The notes under the pieces: generated by a model | Told to the model about the DNA's origin: nothing | What the model saw: the letters and a program-made list of their open reading frames with translations, nothing else | Database searches by the model: none | Made by a program: the position numbers and the translations under genes | Part shown: piece after piece, positions 45,507 to 55,100 of the stretch | Numbering within the stretch: the first letter of the stretch is position 1 | How the letters are laid out: every line of letters starts with the position of its first letter | Assembly (NCBI GenBank): GCA_947165675.1 | Contig: CAMVBJ010000010.1 | Span: forward strand, 28,658 to 92,657 | DNA from: an uncultured Prevotellaceae bacterium | Lineage (GTDB): Bacteria; Bacteroidota; Bacteroidia; Bacteroidales; Muribaculaceae | DNA length: 64,000 nucleotides | Reading direction: 5' to 3'

Positions 45507-45959
45507 ATGAGAATAGTGATACAACGGGTGACCGAGGCTTCGGTCACCATCGACGGACAGTTGCACAGCACCATCGGCCACGGCATGATGGTGCTGGTGG
45601 GCGTTCGTGAGGGCGACACCCTCGACGACATGCGCTGGCTGGCGCAGAAGACGGTGAACCTGCGCATCTTTGACGACGAGCAGGGCGTGATGAACCGCAG
45701 CATCCAGGACGTGGGCGGCGAGGTGCTGGCCGTGAGCCAGTTCACCCTCAACGCCTCGACCAAGAAGGGCAATCGCCCCAGCTACATCCATGCAGCGGGC
45801 CACGACTTGGCGGTGCCCCTCTATGACGCCTACTGCGACGAGGTGGCACAATTGTTAGGAAAACCCACCCAGAAGGGCGTCTTCGGTGCCGAGATGCAAG
45901 TAGCGCTCATTAACGACGGTCCCGTGACCATCATCATCGACAGCAGGCTCAGGGAGTAG
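45507..45959 (+). CDS. dtd: D-aminoacyl-tRNA deacylase
   Basis: This 150-residue enzyme hydrolyses D-amino acids (and glycine mischarged on tRNA-Ala) from tRNA. The two cross-subunit motifs are present: AVSQFTL near residue 77 and the Gly/Asn-cis-Pro segment NRPSYIHAA. The start MRIVIQRVTEASVTIDG is the usual one. Length is normal. It is bracketed on both sides by heptamer arrays, with only two bases between the array and the ATG and none between the stop and the next array. Confidence 0.95.
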   Translation: MRIVIQRVTEASVTIDGQLHSTIGHGMMVLVGVREGDTLDDMRWLAQKTVNLRIFDDEQGVMNRSIQDVGGEVLAVSQFTLNASTKKGNRPSYIHAAGHDLAVPLYDAYCDEVAQLLGKPTQKGVFGAEMQVALINDGPVTIIIDSRLRE

Positions 45960-46126
45960 TTTTAGGCTATAGGCGGTAGGCGGTAGGCAATAGGCGGTAG
46001 GCAGTAGGTCTCAACAATGCGGATGCCACCTATAACCTACAACCTACAGCCTATAACCTACAACCTACAGCCTATAACCTACAGCCTATAACCTACAGCC
46101 TATAGCCTACAGCCTATAGCCTATAG
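45960..46126 (+). repeat. Heptamer array, TAGG type followed by its reverse complement
   Basis: Seven NNNTAGG units (45960-46008) start directly at the dtd stop. A 20-base link (46009-46028) containing GCGGATGCCA-type sequence follows, then fourteen CCTANAR units (46029-46126), which are the reverse complement of the first type. The block can fold into a long hairpin. A few AAAGCTA-type repeats continue to about 46160. Confidence 0.9.
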
Positions 46127-46197
46127 CCTAAATAAAAGCTAAAAGCTAAAAAAGCTAAATTCACATTCCATTTCACGGCTAAATGAAAAATAATGGC

Positions 46198-46228
46198 TAC
46201 TTTTGCAGGTTGTAGCGCCCGAGCGCTA
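46198..46228 (+). promoter_or_regulatory. pdxJ promoter and small leader hairpin
   Basis: The -7 box TACTTTTG (46198-46205) is followed by a leader with TAGCGC/GCGCTA (46213-46218, 46223-46228), a 6-bp stem with a 4-base loop. The ATG is at 46250. Confidence 0.5.
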
Positions 46229-46249
46229 AGGATAACTTAATTTTAATCT

Positions 46250-46963
46250 ATGATCAACCTGAGTGTAAACGTTAATAAAATTGCCACCCTGCGCAACGCG
46301 CGTGGTGGTAACATTCCTAATGTCCAGCAAGTAGCCATGGATTGTGAGCGCTTTGGCGCCAATGGCATCACCGTACATCCCCGTCCCGACGAACGGCACA
46401 TCCGCCGCAGCGACGTGTTCGCCCTGCGCCCCCTGGTGCGCACCGAGTTCAACATCGAGGGGTATCCCAGCGAGCAGTTTATGGACCTGGTGCTGTCGGT
46501 GCGTCCCACCCAAGCTACCCTCGTTCCCGATGCTCCCAATGTGCTCACCTCATCGGCGGGCTGGGACGTGGAGCCCAACATGGAATTCCTCACGGGCATC
46601 GTTGACCGCCTGAAGGACGCCGGCATCCGCACCAGCATCTTTGTCGGGACCGACCTGGACAACATCCGCGCTGCCGCCCGCACAGGCGCCGACCGCGTGG
46701 AACTCTACACGGGACCGTTTGCCGAGGAGTTTGATGCCGACCCCGAGCGGGCTGTCGCCCCATTTACCGCCGCCGCCCTGGCTGCCCACAGCGTGGGCAT
46801 GGGCCTGAATGCAGGACACGACTTGAACCTGCACAACCTCAAGTTCTTCCAGCAGCACGTGCCTCACTTGATGGAGGTATCGATTGGCCACGCCCTGATT
46901 GCCGACGCCCTGTACCTGGGTCTCGAAGCAACCATCAAGGCTTATAAGGAGTGCTTAAAATAA
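46250..46963 (+). CDS. pdxJ: Pyridoxine 5'-phosphate synthase
   Basis: This 237-residue TIM-barrel enzyme condenses 1-deoxyxylulose 5-phosphate with 3-amino-2-oxopropyl phosphate to give pyridoxine 5'-phosphate. Motifs: [14 protein letters not shown] at the N-terminus, [35 protein letters not shown] and GLNAGHDLN with [13 protein letters not shown] near the end. Length is normal. In Bacteroidota pdxJ is regularly followed by exbB-exbD-tonB, as here. Confidence 0.96.
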   Translation: MINLSVNVNKIATLRNARGGNIPNVQQVAMDCERFGANGITVHPRPDERHIRRSDVFALRPLVRTEFNIEGYPSEQFMDLVLSVRPTQATLVPDAPNVLTSSAGWDVEPNMEFLTGIVDRLKDAGIRTSIFVGTDLDNIRAAARTGADRVELYTGPFAEEFDADPERAVAPFTAAALAAHSVGMGLNAGHDLNLHNLKFFQQHVPHLMEVSIGHALIADALYLGLEATIKAYKECLK

Positions 46964-47030
46964 AAACGTCTATTACACGTTTATATAAATAGAGAGACAA
47001 TAACAGCAATATAACCAAATAAAGAACGAT

Positions 47031-47831
47031 ATGTCAATCCTCAACATGATTCTCGCTCAAGTGACGCCTGCCGACACAATGATCCAGCAGGCTGCCGACA
47101 CCCTGCAACAAACGATGGACAGCGCCGTACAGGTGGTGACCGATAGTGCTGCCGCCATGGCAGCCGCAACAGCCCCTGCCGCCGCAACAGCCGAGCCCGT
47201 CATCAAGGAACTCTCGGTTTGGGACCTCATTACCGCTGGTGGCTGGTGGTTCATGATACCACTGGCACTGCTGGCCGTGGTAAGCATCTACATCTTCTTT
47301 GAACGCCTGTTCGCCATCAACCATGCCAATCGCCAGGACCGCTCATTCATGGACCGCATCAAGGACTACATCCACCGCGGTGATATTGACCAGGCGTTGA
47401 AGCTCTGTCAGGACACCAACACCCCCTACTCTCGCATGATCGAGAAGGGTGTCACCCGCATCGGACGCCCCATGAACGATGTCCTCGTTGCTATCGAGAA
47501 CGTCGGCAACATGGAGGTCGCCAAACTCGAGAAGGGATTCAACTGGCTCGCCACCACCGCTGCCGGAGCACCCATGATCGGCTTCCTGGGCACTGTGGTC
47601 GGTATGGTGAACGCCTTCTTCCAGCTCGCCAGTGCCGGCAACAACAGCAACGTGTCTATCCTGGCTGGTGGCATCTACCAGGCCCTGGTGACCACCGTTG
47701 CAGGTCTGATTGTTGGTATTATCGCCCTGTTTGCCTACAACTACCTCACCTCTCGTGTCAACAAGGTGATGAACAAGCTTGAGGGCAAGACGATGGAGTT
47801 CATGGATCTGCTCAACGAGCCGGCCAAGTAA
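47031..47831 (+). CDS. exbB: ExbB/TolQ/MotA family proton channel
   Basis: This 266-residue protein begins with an Ala/Thr-rich N-terminal extension (about 1-65), followed by the first membrane helix (WWFMIPLALLAVVSIYIFF), a cytoplasmic loop, and the second and third helices (GAPMIGFLGTVVGMVNAFF and ALVTTVAGLIVGIIALFAYNYL). It forms the proton channel that with ExbD powers TonB, and hence outer-membrane nutrient receptors. The gene is followed by two heptamer arrays and then exbD. Confidence 0.92.
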   Translation: MSILNMILAQVTPADTMIQQAADTLQQTMDSAVQVVTDSAAAMAAATAPAAATAEPVIKELSVWDLITAGGWWFMIPLALLAVVSIYIFFERLFAINHANRQDRSFMDRIKDYIHRGDIDQALKLCQDTNTPYSRMIEKGVTRIGRPMNDVLVAIENVGNMEVAKLEKGFNWLATTAAGAPMIGFLGTVVGMVNAFFQLASAGNNSNVSILAGGIYQALVTTVAGLIVGIIALFAYNYLTSRVNKVMNKLEGKTMEFMDLLNEPAK

Positions 47832-47837
47832 TTTAAG

Positions 47838-47919
47838 TTGTAGGCTTTAGGTTGTAGGTTAGAAACCAACAACCGGCAACTTAAAACTAAAAACTGACAA
47901 CTAAAAACTGACAGCTAAA
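47838..47919 (+). repeat. Two heptamer arrays filling the exbB-exbD spacer
   Basis: TAGG type at 47838-47862 (TTGTAGG, CTTTAGG, TTGTAGG, TTAG) follows the exbB stop. Then eight exact 7-base units of AAC type at 47864-47919 (AACCAAC, AACCGGC, AACTTAA, AACTAAA, AACTGAC, AACTAAA, AACTGAC, AGCTAAA) end two bases before the exbD ATG. Confidence 0.9.
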
Positions 47920-47921
47920 TC

Positions 47922-48431
47922 ATGGCACTCAAGAGACAACATAAAACCCTGTCGATGTTCAGCATGGCGTCGATGACCGACATCATCTTCCTGCTGCTCA
48001 TCTTCTTCATGGTCACCTCGACGTTTGTCTTCCCATCGGCGCTGGAGGTCAACCTGCCACAGAGCAGCGAGCAGACGGCCATCAAGCCCACGACCCGCAT
48101 CTATGTGGACAAGGACCTGAACATGTTTGCCACCCAACAGACGGCCGAGGGCGGTGAGAGCGATCTGCTCCCCATCGCGCCCGAGCAACTCGAGGGATTC
48201 ATGCAGGCACTCAAGGCCGGCAACCCCAATGAGTTTGTAGCCGTCTATGCCGACGAGGAAGTGAACTACGGTAAAATCGTTGAGATTCTGGACAAAGGCT
48301 CGAAGCAGGGCGTGAAAATCGTCCTGGCCACCAAGCCCAGTGAAGCTTCGTTCGGACCAGCTACTGCCCAGCAGACCGTTGACGTCCCGACCGACCCTTC
48401 AGCTCAACCCGTTGTTACCCCCAATCCCTAA
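47922..48431 (+). CDS. exbD: ExbD/TolR biopolymer transport protein
   Basis: This 169-residue protein has one N-terminal membrane helix with the proton-carrying Asp (SMASMTDIIFLLLIFFMVTS) and a periplasmic domain. A Pro/Thr/Gln-rich tail follows (about 145-169). Partner of ExbB. The start is two bases after the heptamer array; no purine-rich ribosome-binding site is present. Confidence 0.93.
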   Translation: MALKRQHKTLSMFSMASMTDIIFLLLIFFMVTSTFVFPSALEVNLPQSSEQTAIKPTTRIYVDKDLNMFATQQTAEGGESDLLPIAPEQLEGFMQALKAGNPNEFVAVYADEEVNYGKIVEILDKGSKQGVKIVLATKPSEASFGPATAQQTVDVPTDPSAQPVVTPNP

Positions 48432-48446
48432 ACCCGCATCATCACA

Positions 48447-49337
48447 ATGGAAGACGATCGCCGCAAACATAGCCTCTGGGCCCTGCTGCTCACCCTGCTC
48501 ATCACCGTGGGGACGATGGCACTGTTGCTGCGCTACACCTTGCGCTATGAACAGCTGCCCGACCAGCCCGACATGACGCAACTGGCACAAGACTCCATCC
48601 TGTTCGGCGGGGAATATGTGATGTTAGGCAACACCATGGACAACCTGCAGAACGAGCTCATGGACATGGAGGCCAACGACCAGAGCGCATCGCCCGAGGA
48701 AGGGGACGAGCCCGACATCGAGGCCGATGACATGGAGGATGCCGGAGAGGTCAACCAGAAGACCCCACCCGTGGTGACACAGAAGACCGAATCGCCCCAC
48801 AAGGTGAAAGAACAGCCCAAGGAGCCCGAGCCCAAGAAGCCTGGCCCCACCAAGGAGAACGACAAGGTCGTGGAGAAACCCAAGGTTAAAGCCACCAAGG
48901 CCGAGGCCCAGGAAACCAAAGCTAAAAAGACCAACACCGAGCAGAAGAACGCCACCAGCAATGCCACCAACAACAAGGTGAAAAACGCCTTCGGCAACCA
49001 CAATGGCAACGGCGGCGGCAAGCAAGGCTCCCTCGACGGCAACAGCCAGGGTGTGCTGGCCGGCAAGCCGGGCATCAGCGGACTCGTGGGCTATACCCTC
49101 GACTACTGGGCCAAGCCCGTGCCCAACAGCAAGTGGTCAGGACGTGTCGTTGTGCGCGTCACCGTCAATCCTCGCGGACAGGTTACCAAGGCTAACGCCG
49201 TGAGCGCTACTGGAGACCTGGCCTCACATCCCGAGGTGAGACGCGCCTGTGAACAAGCTGCCCTCAAGTCAAGTTTCTCGGTTCCCAAGAACACCATGAC
49301 CGAGGGCATCGGCACCGTGACCTACATCTGGCACTGA
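48447..49337 (+). CDS. tonB: TonB-like energy transducer
   Basis: This 296-residue protein has an N-terminal membrane helix (LWALLLTLLITVGTMALLL), a long acidic then Pro/Lys-rich periplasmic spacer (about 60-190) with a Gly/Asn-rich hinge, and a C-terminal TonB domain (about 215-296: GRVVVRVTVNPRGQVTKANAVS). It transmits ExbBD-derived force to TonB-dependent receptors. The degenerate 'YTLDYWAKPVPNSKWSG' segment replaces the more usual Tyr-Pro-containing lead-in. Third gene of the exb cluster. Confidence 0.9.
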   Translation: MEDDRRKHSLWALLLTLLITVGTMALLLRYTLRYEQLPDQPDMTQLAQDSILFGGEYVMLGNTMDNLQNELMDMEANDQSASPEEGDEPDIEADDMEDAGEVNQKTPPVVTQKTESPHKVKEQPKEPEPKKPGPTKENDKVVEKPKVKATKAEAQETKAKKTNTEQKNATSNATNNKVKNAFGNHNGNGGGKQGSLDGNSQGVLAGKPGISGLVGYTLDYWAKPVPNSKWSGRVVVRVTVNPRGQVTKANAVSATGDLASHPEVRRACEQAALKSSFSVPKNTMTEGIGTVTYIWH

Positions 49338-49437
49338 TGTGTACCCAACCTTTTAGGCACCTTGTCACACTACAGCTGTGTCAAGGTGCTGTTTTTTGCC
49401 CGTTTATTGAACCAATCTATTGAATCACTGAAAATAT

Positions 49438-49469
49438 TTTGCCCAATCCATGATAAACCCCTATCTTTG
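49438..49469 (+). promoter_or_regulatory. Promoter of the LytS-like kinase gene
   Basis: TTTG (49438-49441), 20 bases, then TATCTTTG (49462-49469), 33 bases before the ATG at 49503. It excludes the earlier in-frame start at 49362. Confidence 0.6.
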
Positions 49470-49502
49470 TTCATCAACTTACCAAGAAAGTGCAAACCTG
49501 GA

Positions 49503-50636
49503 ATGAGCATTTACAAAAGACAGACCAAGCAGGAAACCGTCATCTACACCATCGTGTGGATCATCCTCTTTATGGTTCCCGTTGTCGAGCTGATCTTCAA
49601 CTATGACCCCGAGAATCCCGTCTGGTTAAAACATGGATTGCTGGAAACCTTCGGCACCCTGCTGCTGTTCCTGGTGGTTTTCCTCATCCACAACCACATC
49701 CTGGCACCCATGCTCATCCACCACAAGAAGGTGTATCAATACATCGCCTGCTGCGTGGTGATGGTGGCACTGTTCCAGACGGCGCAATGTATCCACCACC
49801 CTCATGGACCCACCCCCCCCGAGATGGCAGCGAAGACAAGCAACTCGCCGGGACCACCCAGCAAGCCCATGTTCAAGCCACCCTACGGGCGCCCGCCCGT
49901 CAACTGGCATGACTTGTCGATGTTTACCATCGTCATCATGATGATTGGCGCCAACCTGGGCGTGAAGATCTACTTCCTGAGCGAGGAGGAGAAAAAGCGC
50001 CTGGCCAAGCTCAAGGAGCAGAGCCTCAAGCAGGAACTGGACTACCTGCGCTACCAGATCAATCCACACTTCATCATGAACACGCTCAACAACATCCATG
50101 CCCTCGTTGACATCGACCCCGAGCAAGCCAAGGACAGTATCGTGGACATGTCCAGGATGATGCGCTACCTGCTCTACGAGAGCGACAATCAGTATGTCAC
50201 CTTCAACACTGCCATGAACTTCCTCAAGAAGTACCTCAACCTGATGAAGCTGCGCTTTACCGACAAGGTCACCGTCAACCTCGACATCCCCGAGATGGAA
50301 CACGAGGACGTCGCGCTGGCACCGCTCGTGTTCATCCCCTTTGTCGAGAACGCCTTCAAGCACGGGGTAGCCTATGACAAGCCATCGATCATCGACATCG
50401 ACATCGAGAAGAAGGACGGCCGGCTGCTCTTCCACTGCCGTAACACCAAGGGGGGCGCCCGCCACGAGTATGGCGGCGTGGGGCTGAACAACGTCACTAA
50501 GCGGCTGGAACTCATCTACGGCAGCGACTACTCGCTCGACATCCACGACGGGGAGAACGACTATGATGTCCTGCTCAACCTGCCTGCTCGACGGGCCATC
50601 GACTTCAAGCAGTCCGACCATGACCCTCAACAATAA
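49503..50636 (+). CDS. LytS/YpdA-type sensor histidine kinase
   Basis: This 377-residue protein (start MSIYKRQTKQETVIYTIVW, set by the promoter) has about four membrane helices in the first 160 residues, with a Pro-rich extracytoplasmic loop (HHPHGPTPPEMAAKTSNSPG). The His_kinase domain follows: RYQINPHFIMNTLNNI with the phospho-accepting His 189, then an HATPase domain with PFVENAFKHGV and GGVGLNNVTKRL. It pairs with the LytTR regulator immediately downstream (49-base spacer). The signal sensed is unknown. Confidence 0.92.
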   Translation: MSIYKRQTKQETVIYTIVWIILFMVPVVELIFNYDPENPVWLKHGLLETFGTLLLFLVVFLIHNHILAPMLIHHKKVYQYIACCVVMVALFQTAQCIHHPHGPTPPEMAAKTSNSPGPPSKPMFKPPYGRPPVNWHDLSMFTIVIMMIGANLGVKIYFLSEEEKKRLAKLKEQSLKQELDYLRYQINPHFIMNTLNNIHALVDIDPEQAKDSIVDMSRMMRYLLYESDNQYVTFNTAMNFLKKYLNLMKLRFTDKVTVNLDIPEMEHEDVALAPLVFIPFVENAFKHGVAYDKPSIIDIDIEKKDGRLLFHCRNTKGGARHEYGGVGLNNVTKRLELIYGSDYSLDIHDGENDYDVLLNLPARRAIDFKQSDHDPQQ

Positions 50637-50685
50637 CGCGACACCAATACCAACGAACAACGAATATACAAAAACAAGAAAAGCT

Positions 50686-51435
50686 ATGACAACAATCAAA
50701 TGTATCGCCATCGACGACGAGCCCTTAGCGCTCAAGAAATTAGTCACCTATATCAACAAGCTCCCTTACCTGGAGCTCGTGGCACAATGCCACAGCGCCA
50801 TCGAGGCACAGCGCATCCTCCAGGACCAGGAGGTCGATGCCATCTTTTTAGACATCAACATGCCCGACCTCAACGGCATGGACTTCGCCAAGTCGATGGA
50901 CAACAAGGGTGCCAAGGGGCCTGTGATGGTCTTCACGACAGCCTACAGCGAGTATGCCATCGAGGGATACAAGGCCAACGCCGTGGGCTACCTGTTGAAG
51001 CCCTACGGCTTTGACGAATTTGAGGCTGCGGCCCAGAAGGCGCGCGACGTCTGCGAGATACGACAGCAGGCGCTCACCGAGGTCACCGCCGCCCCCGAGG
51101 ACGATGGCATCATCTACGTCAAGAGCGACTACAAGATTGTGCGCATCGCCATCGACAGCATCCGCTACATCGAGGCCATGAGCGAGTACCTGAAAATCTC
51201 ATGCGACGACAAGGACAAGCCGGTCATCGTGCTACTGAGCATGAAGAAAATCGAGGAACACCTCTCGTCCAGCACGTTCATGCGCATCCATCGCTCGTTT
51301 ATCATCAACCTCAACAAGATTGTCGAGGTCAAGAAGAACCATGTCGTGATCAAGGGTGACGTCTCGCTCCCCATCGGCGACAACTACAAGGATGCCTTCA
51401 TGGACTACCTCAACAAGAAGATATTAACCAAGTAG
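50686..51435 (+). CDS. LytTR family response regulator
   Basis: This 249-residue protein has the start MTTIKCIAIDDEPLALKKL, an N-terminal receiver domain (phospho-acceptor D56 in IFLDINMPD; FTTAYSEYAIEGY near the signalling Thr/Ser) and a C-terminal LytTR DNA-binding domain (IIYVKSDYKIVRI, FMRIHRSFIINLNKI). The earlier in-frame ATG at 50563 would overlap the kinase gene and add an unstructured leader, so 50686 is preferred. It is the output of the adjacent kinase. Confidence 0.93.
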   Translation: MTTIKCIAIDDEPLALKKLVTYINKLPYLELVAQCHSAIEAQRILQDQEVDAIFLDINMPDLNGMDFAKSMDNKGAKGPVMVFTTAYSEYAIEGYKANAVGYLLKPYGFDEFEAAAQKARDVCEIRQQALTEVTAAPEDDGIIYVKSDYKIVRIAIDSIRYIEAMSEYLKISCDDKDKPVIVLLSMKKIEEHLSSSTFMRIHRSFIINLNKIVEVKKNHVVIKGDVSLPIGDNYKDAFMDYLNKKILTK

Positions 51436-51457
51436 TAAACGACTGTTCCCAAGAATG

Positions 51458-51602
51458 TGTTGCAAAACTCTCACTCACAAAAAAATAACAACTGAATCAT
51501 CTGAATATTCTGATTTGGCAAATCATTGATGATTGATATCTTACATTTTCACACATTTCAGTTTTTTCAGAATAATCAGCTATTTTTTTAGGTTTTGCAA
51601 CA
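51458..51602. repeat. 145-bp MITE-like hairpin element
   Basis: Perfect 11-bp terminal inverted repeats TGTTGCAAAAC (51458-51468) and GTTTTGCAACA (51592-51602). The inner arms are also complementary (an AAAAAAATA tract and TCTGA-type words on both sides). AT-rich, no ORF, no clear target duplication. Confidence 0.6.
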
Positions 51603-51646
51603 GCATCGGGATAAAGATAGTATTTATTTTTTCTCATAGCTTTTCC

Positions 51647-51685
51647 AGGGTGGCTCACGCGTGATGCGTCCAGCCACCCTTAATT
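51647..51685 (+). terminator. Hairpin, probable terminator of the two-component operon
   Basis: AGGGTGGCT (51647-51655) pairs with AGCCACCCT (51672-51680), followed by TAATTTT. The remaining 400 bases to the next promoter are AT-rich; I see nothing else in them. Confidence 0.6.
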
Positions 51686-52067
51686 TTCATGCACTGTAGC
51701 TTCCGTTCCCGGATCAGCTTCTGGAATGGTTAACTCACTGTGTCACAAAAACGTTACATCTATATTACACCCACAAACCATTGTGTATAATATACAATAG
51801 AATAGTTATAAATAATCATAGTAACATTCTCTACGGATTGTTTAATCTTATAATTTTGTCAATAATATTAACACTTGCAGTTTTCAATTTCAAAAAACTC
51901 ATCTTTCCTCATTATCAATCATTTACGTCTTAGTGTCAATAAAATTGGACATATTTACCAAAACTGAGTAGCCACTTTCTATTATTTAGCCTATTGATTT
52001 CGGCCTAATTTGGTCTGTGAAATTATATTGTTAACACATAATTAGTGTTAAATATCATAGATATACA

Positions 52068-52118
52068 TTGCAATTATGCAGAATAGTTGTACTTTTGCGA
52101 CGTTTTGCAATAAAACGT
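52068..52118 (+). promoter_or_regulatory. Promoter and leader hairpin of the 1304-residue protein gene
   Basis: TTGC (52068-52071), 18 bases, then TACTTTTG (52090-52097). At the predicted start of the transcript ACGTTTT (52100-52106) pairs with AAAACGT (52112-52118). Confidence 0.6.
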
Positions 52119-52199
52119 AGGCTAAAATACCATCATAATTGCTTGTATATCAATTAAATAACACTTTTATACTAACTTATTTAACAAATCGGGATAACG

Positions 52200-55100
52200 A
52201 TGAAAAATTTCGCACTTACCCTACTGCTCATGCTGTGCGCTGTCACCTCAGCCTCAGCCTATGAGTATGTCTTCGACTGGTCGAAGATCCAGATTGATCA
52301 CGGTTCCGCAGGAGGTGGTACCACCTACCCCGAGACCCCTACCAATGGCATTGACTTGTACATCCACGGGACGCGTGAACTTCAGAGCACCGAAAATCTT
52401 ATGATTTATGCCTGGCTTGATAATGGCGAAAAGATTTTTGGCGATTGGCCCGGAAAGAAATTGACCGAGGTAGGTGATCTGAAAAAGATTGCCAAGAGTA
52501 GCGACCTTGAGAATGCTACCGAATTCTTCAAGGTACATTTTGATTTGACTGACGTAAACTTCATCATTAGCGTCAATGGTGATCATGGTCAACAGACTGC
52601 TGATCTCGCGTTGAATGAAGCTGGTTCTTTCTTCTTCCAGTACGACAGGTATGATTCAAACAACACCAAGCAGTTGTTTGATTACTACTCCGATGGTGAG
52701 GTATTACAGAACTTCCTCTCCACAAGTGGCGACAATCCCACCATCTATGCCCGCATCATGGATGGCTCGTCTTTCACACCGACTATCTACTTGTGGCACC
52801 CTTGGGAAGCTGGTCCGGAATGGAACGACCCGGCCAATCATCACGAAATGGAGCCCGTTGTGATTAAGGGTCAAACTTGGTACAAGTATTTCATTAATGA
52901 GTATTTTGGAAATGTCAAATTCATTATCTCTGATCACGGAAATACCAGCACCCAAACCACTAACATCACATTAACAGCAGGAAGCAATATCTTCGATTAT
53001 TATCCTACTGGTTATGGCGACAGATACGAGCGCCCCTCGTTTGGTTTCCTGAGCGGCACCAACGACTTTGCTGAGGTTGAGATGATCAATCCCGAGGCAG
53101 CAGATGAGGTGTCTTTCACCGTTGAGGGTGAGCATGGCACTGCCACCTTTACCATCCACTGCAAGCACTCGCTCATTGACAAGGTCCAAATCGTTAACAA
53201 TGAGCTGCAATTCCCTAAGGAATCCTACTTCACTGCCACGGTTAACGATGGCTTCAATCTGCAACGCGTTTGGTTAGGTTGTCCCGAAGTAACCAGTGAC
53301 TATAATGATGTCGGTTACCAGTTTGACGAGAACCTTCATCCCCTGGAGGCCAACACTGACGTTACCGATATGGGTTATGGTACCGAGGCAAAAGCTTTAT
53401 GGAATGGCAGCCACACCGAGCACATGTATAACATTTCAAATGGTAGCAACACGATTGTTTCGGGTTACGTTAGCAATACTGGTATGCAGCTCTTGCGCAC
53501 TGGCAAAATCACAAGGATCTACAGTGAAGGAACTTCGCTCGAGCGACTGGTAGACGCACACTGGGGCGTAAAGCAGTTGAACCAAGCCTTTGACCACGAC
53601 CTTGTAGGCGTGGAATACCGTGACAACGGTAACCAGATGGTGCTGATCTGCCGCAGTGTGGATTATGTGGCCAACCACAATCCCATCAAGGAGGGCCAGA
53701 AATCGATCATTGATCCGAACACGGGTAAGCCCTATGAGTGGTCAGACCCCAACACCAAGCAGTATGCATGGATTGCTCTTCAACTTCCTGATGGCGTTGA
53801 CGGCAAGCAATATGAAGGCAAGCAGCTGCGTGGCATCCGCGGAATGTTCTGCAGCGTGACCACCCCTGTATGGCACATTGAATGGTACAACCCCACCATG
53901 ATTGTTGACGAGATCAAGCCTGAGCAGATTGTTGCCGAGGGCGTTGAGACCCATTTGAACACCTATATTGTTGCCAACCTTACTGACCAGAGCTATGAGC
54001 ACACCTATGACAACAGTGCTGCTTGGTCCAATCCCGCCGACCGTCCTAATGAGGAAGGTGTGCAGAGCTTTGATGTGTCTGGTAACTATTACCTGATTAA
54101 ACCGCGCCGATGGGAAATCTGTAACCTGGATCACGTGATGCGTACCGACGATGAGGTCATCTATATCCCCGACTCACGCGCCGTCATGCCCTCCGTCACC
54201 AACGTGGTCGACGGACATGAGGTAGAAGTCCTTGAAGCCAATGTGTGTGAACAGAACGACATTGAGGGCTATGCCAACATCCAGCGTCCCTACGAGACCG
54301 GTGAGAAATCCATCTGGCGTCATTCTGACGAACAGATGGGCTGCGTGGGCCAGGAATGGCGTATGCGTTACAAGATCTATTACATCCCCGATGCTCTGGT
54401 ATTTGCCAGCGACTTCCACCCCAATGACTATCCCCTGAGTGTGCCTGACCGCACCTATGATATCGAGTTGGCTAAGAAAGGTAACATCGGTATGCACATC
54501 ATCGGTATCCCCGAACTCAAGAAGTATGATAAGGACATCCTGATCAGCGCCAGCGACTACTGGAGCCGCTACAAGTACAGCGAGGACGTGAACGTTTACC
54601 GCAACGACCTGCACATTGCCCCCAACACGCTGAAGGAAACCTTCGGCAACACCGGTAACCTGATTGTTTATCGTGAGGAATACCGCGACAAGGCGTTTGT
54701 TCGCGAAGTTCCCATCGCAAGGATTATCCAGAAGACCTCCACAACCCTTAATGCTGGCGGTGCCAATCGCGTGGAGTATCAGCTCGAATACCTCAACCTT
54801 GACGAGGACAGATTAGCACGTCAGGACGACCTCTTGAAGCCCGATTACAGTGGCAATTCCGACGGCACTATCTTTAAGCCGATTCCTGTCATCGCCGACA
54901 CGACCAAGACAACATTTGTCATCGGCCAAGGAGCGACCGACCCCTATGTGAGCATCTATGACATGTTCTACAGCAATAAGATGGAGGACATCGCCACCAA
55001 CGAGACCCTGGCTACCGACTACTACTACCGCGTGAAGCCCGAGGTAGAGCAGCCCAACCTTGAGGAAGTGTCGGGTTACGCTCCCATCTACAAGACCGAC

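Noticed and set aside
45960..46126. CRISPR array
   Set aside because: The units are contiguous 7-mers without spacers, and no cas gene is present.
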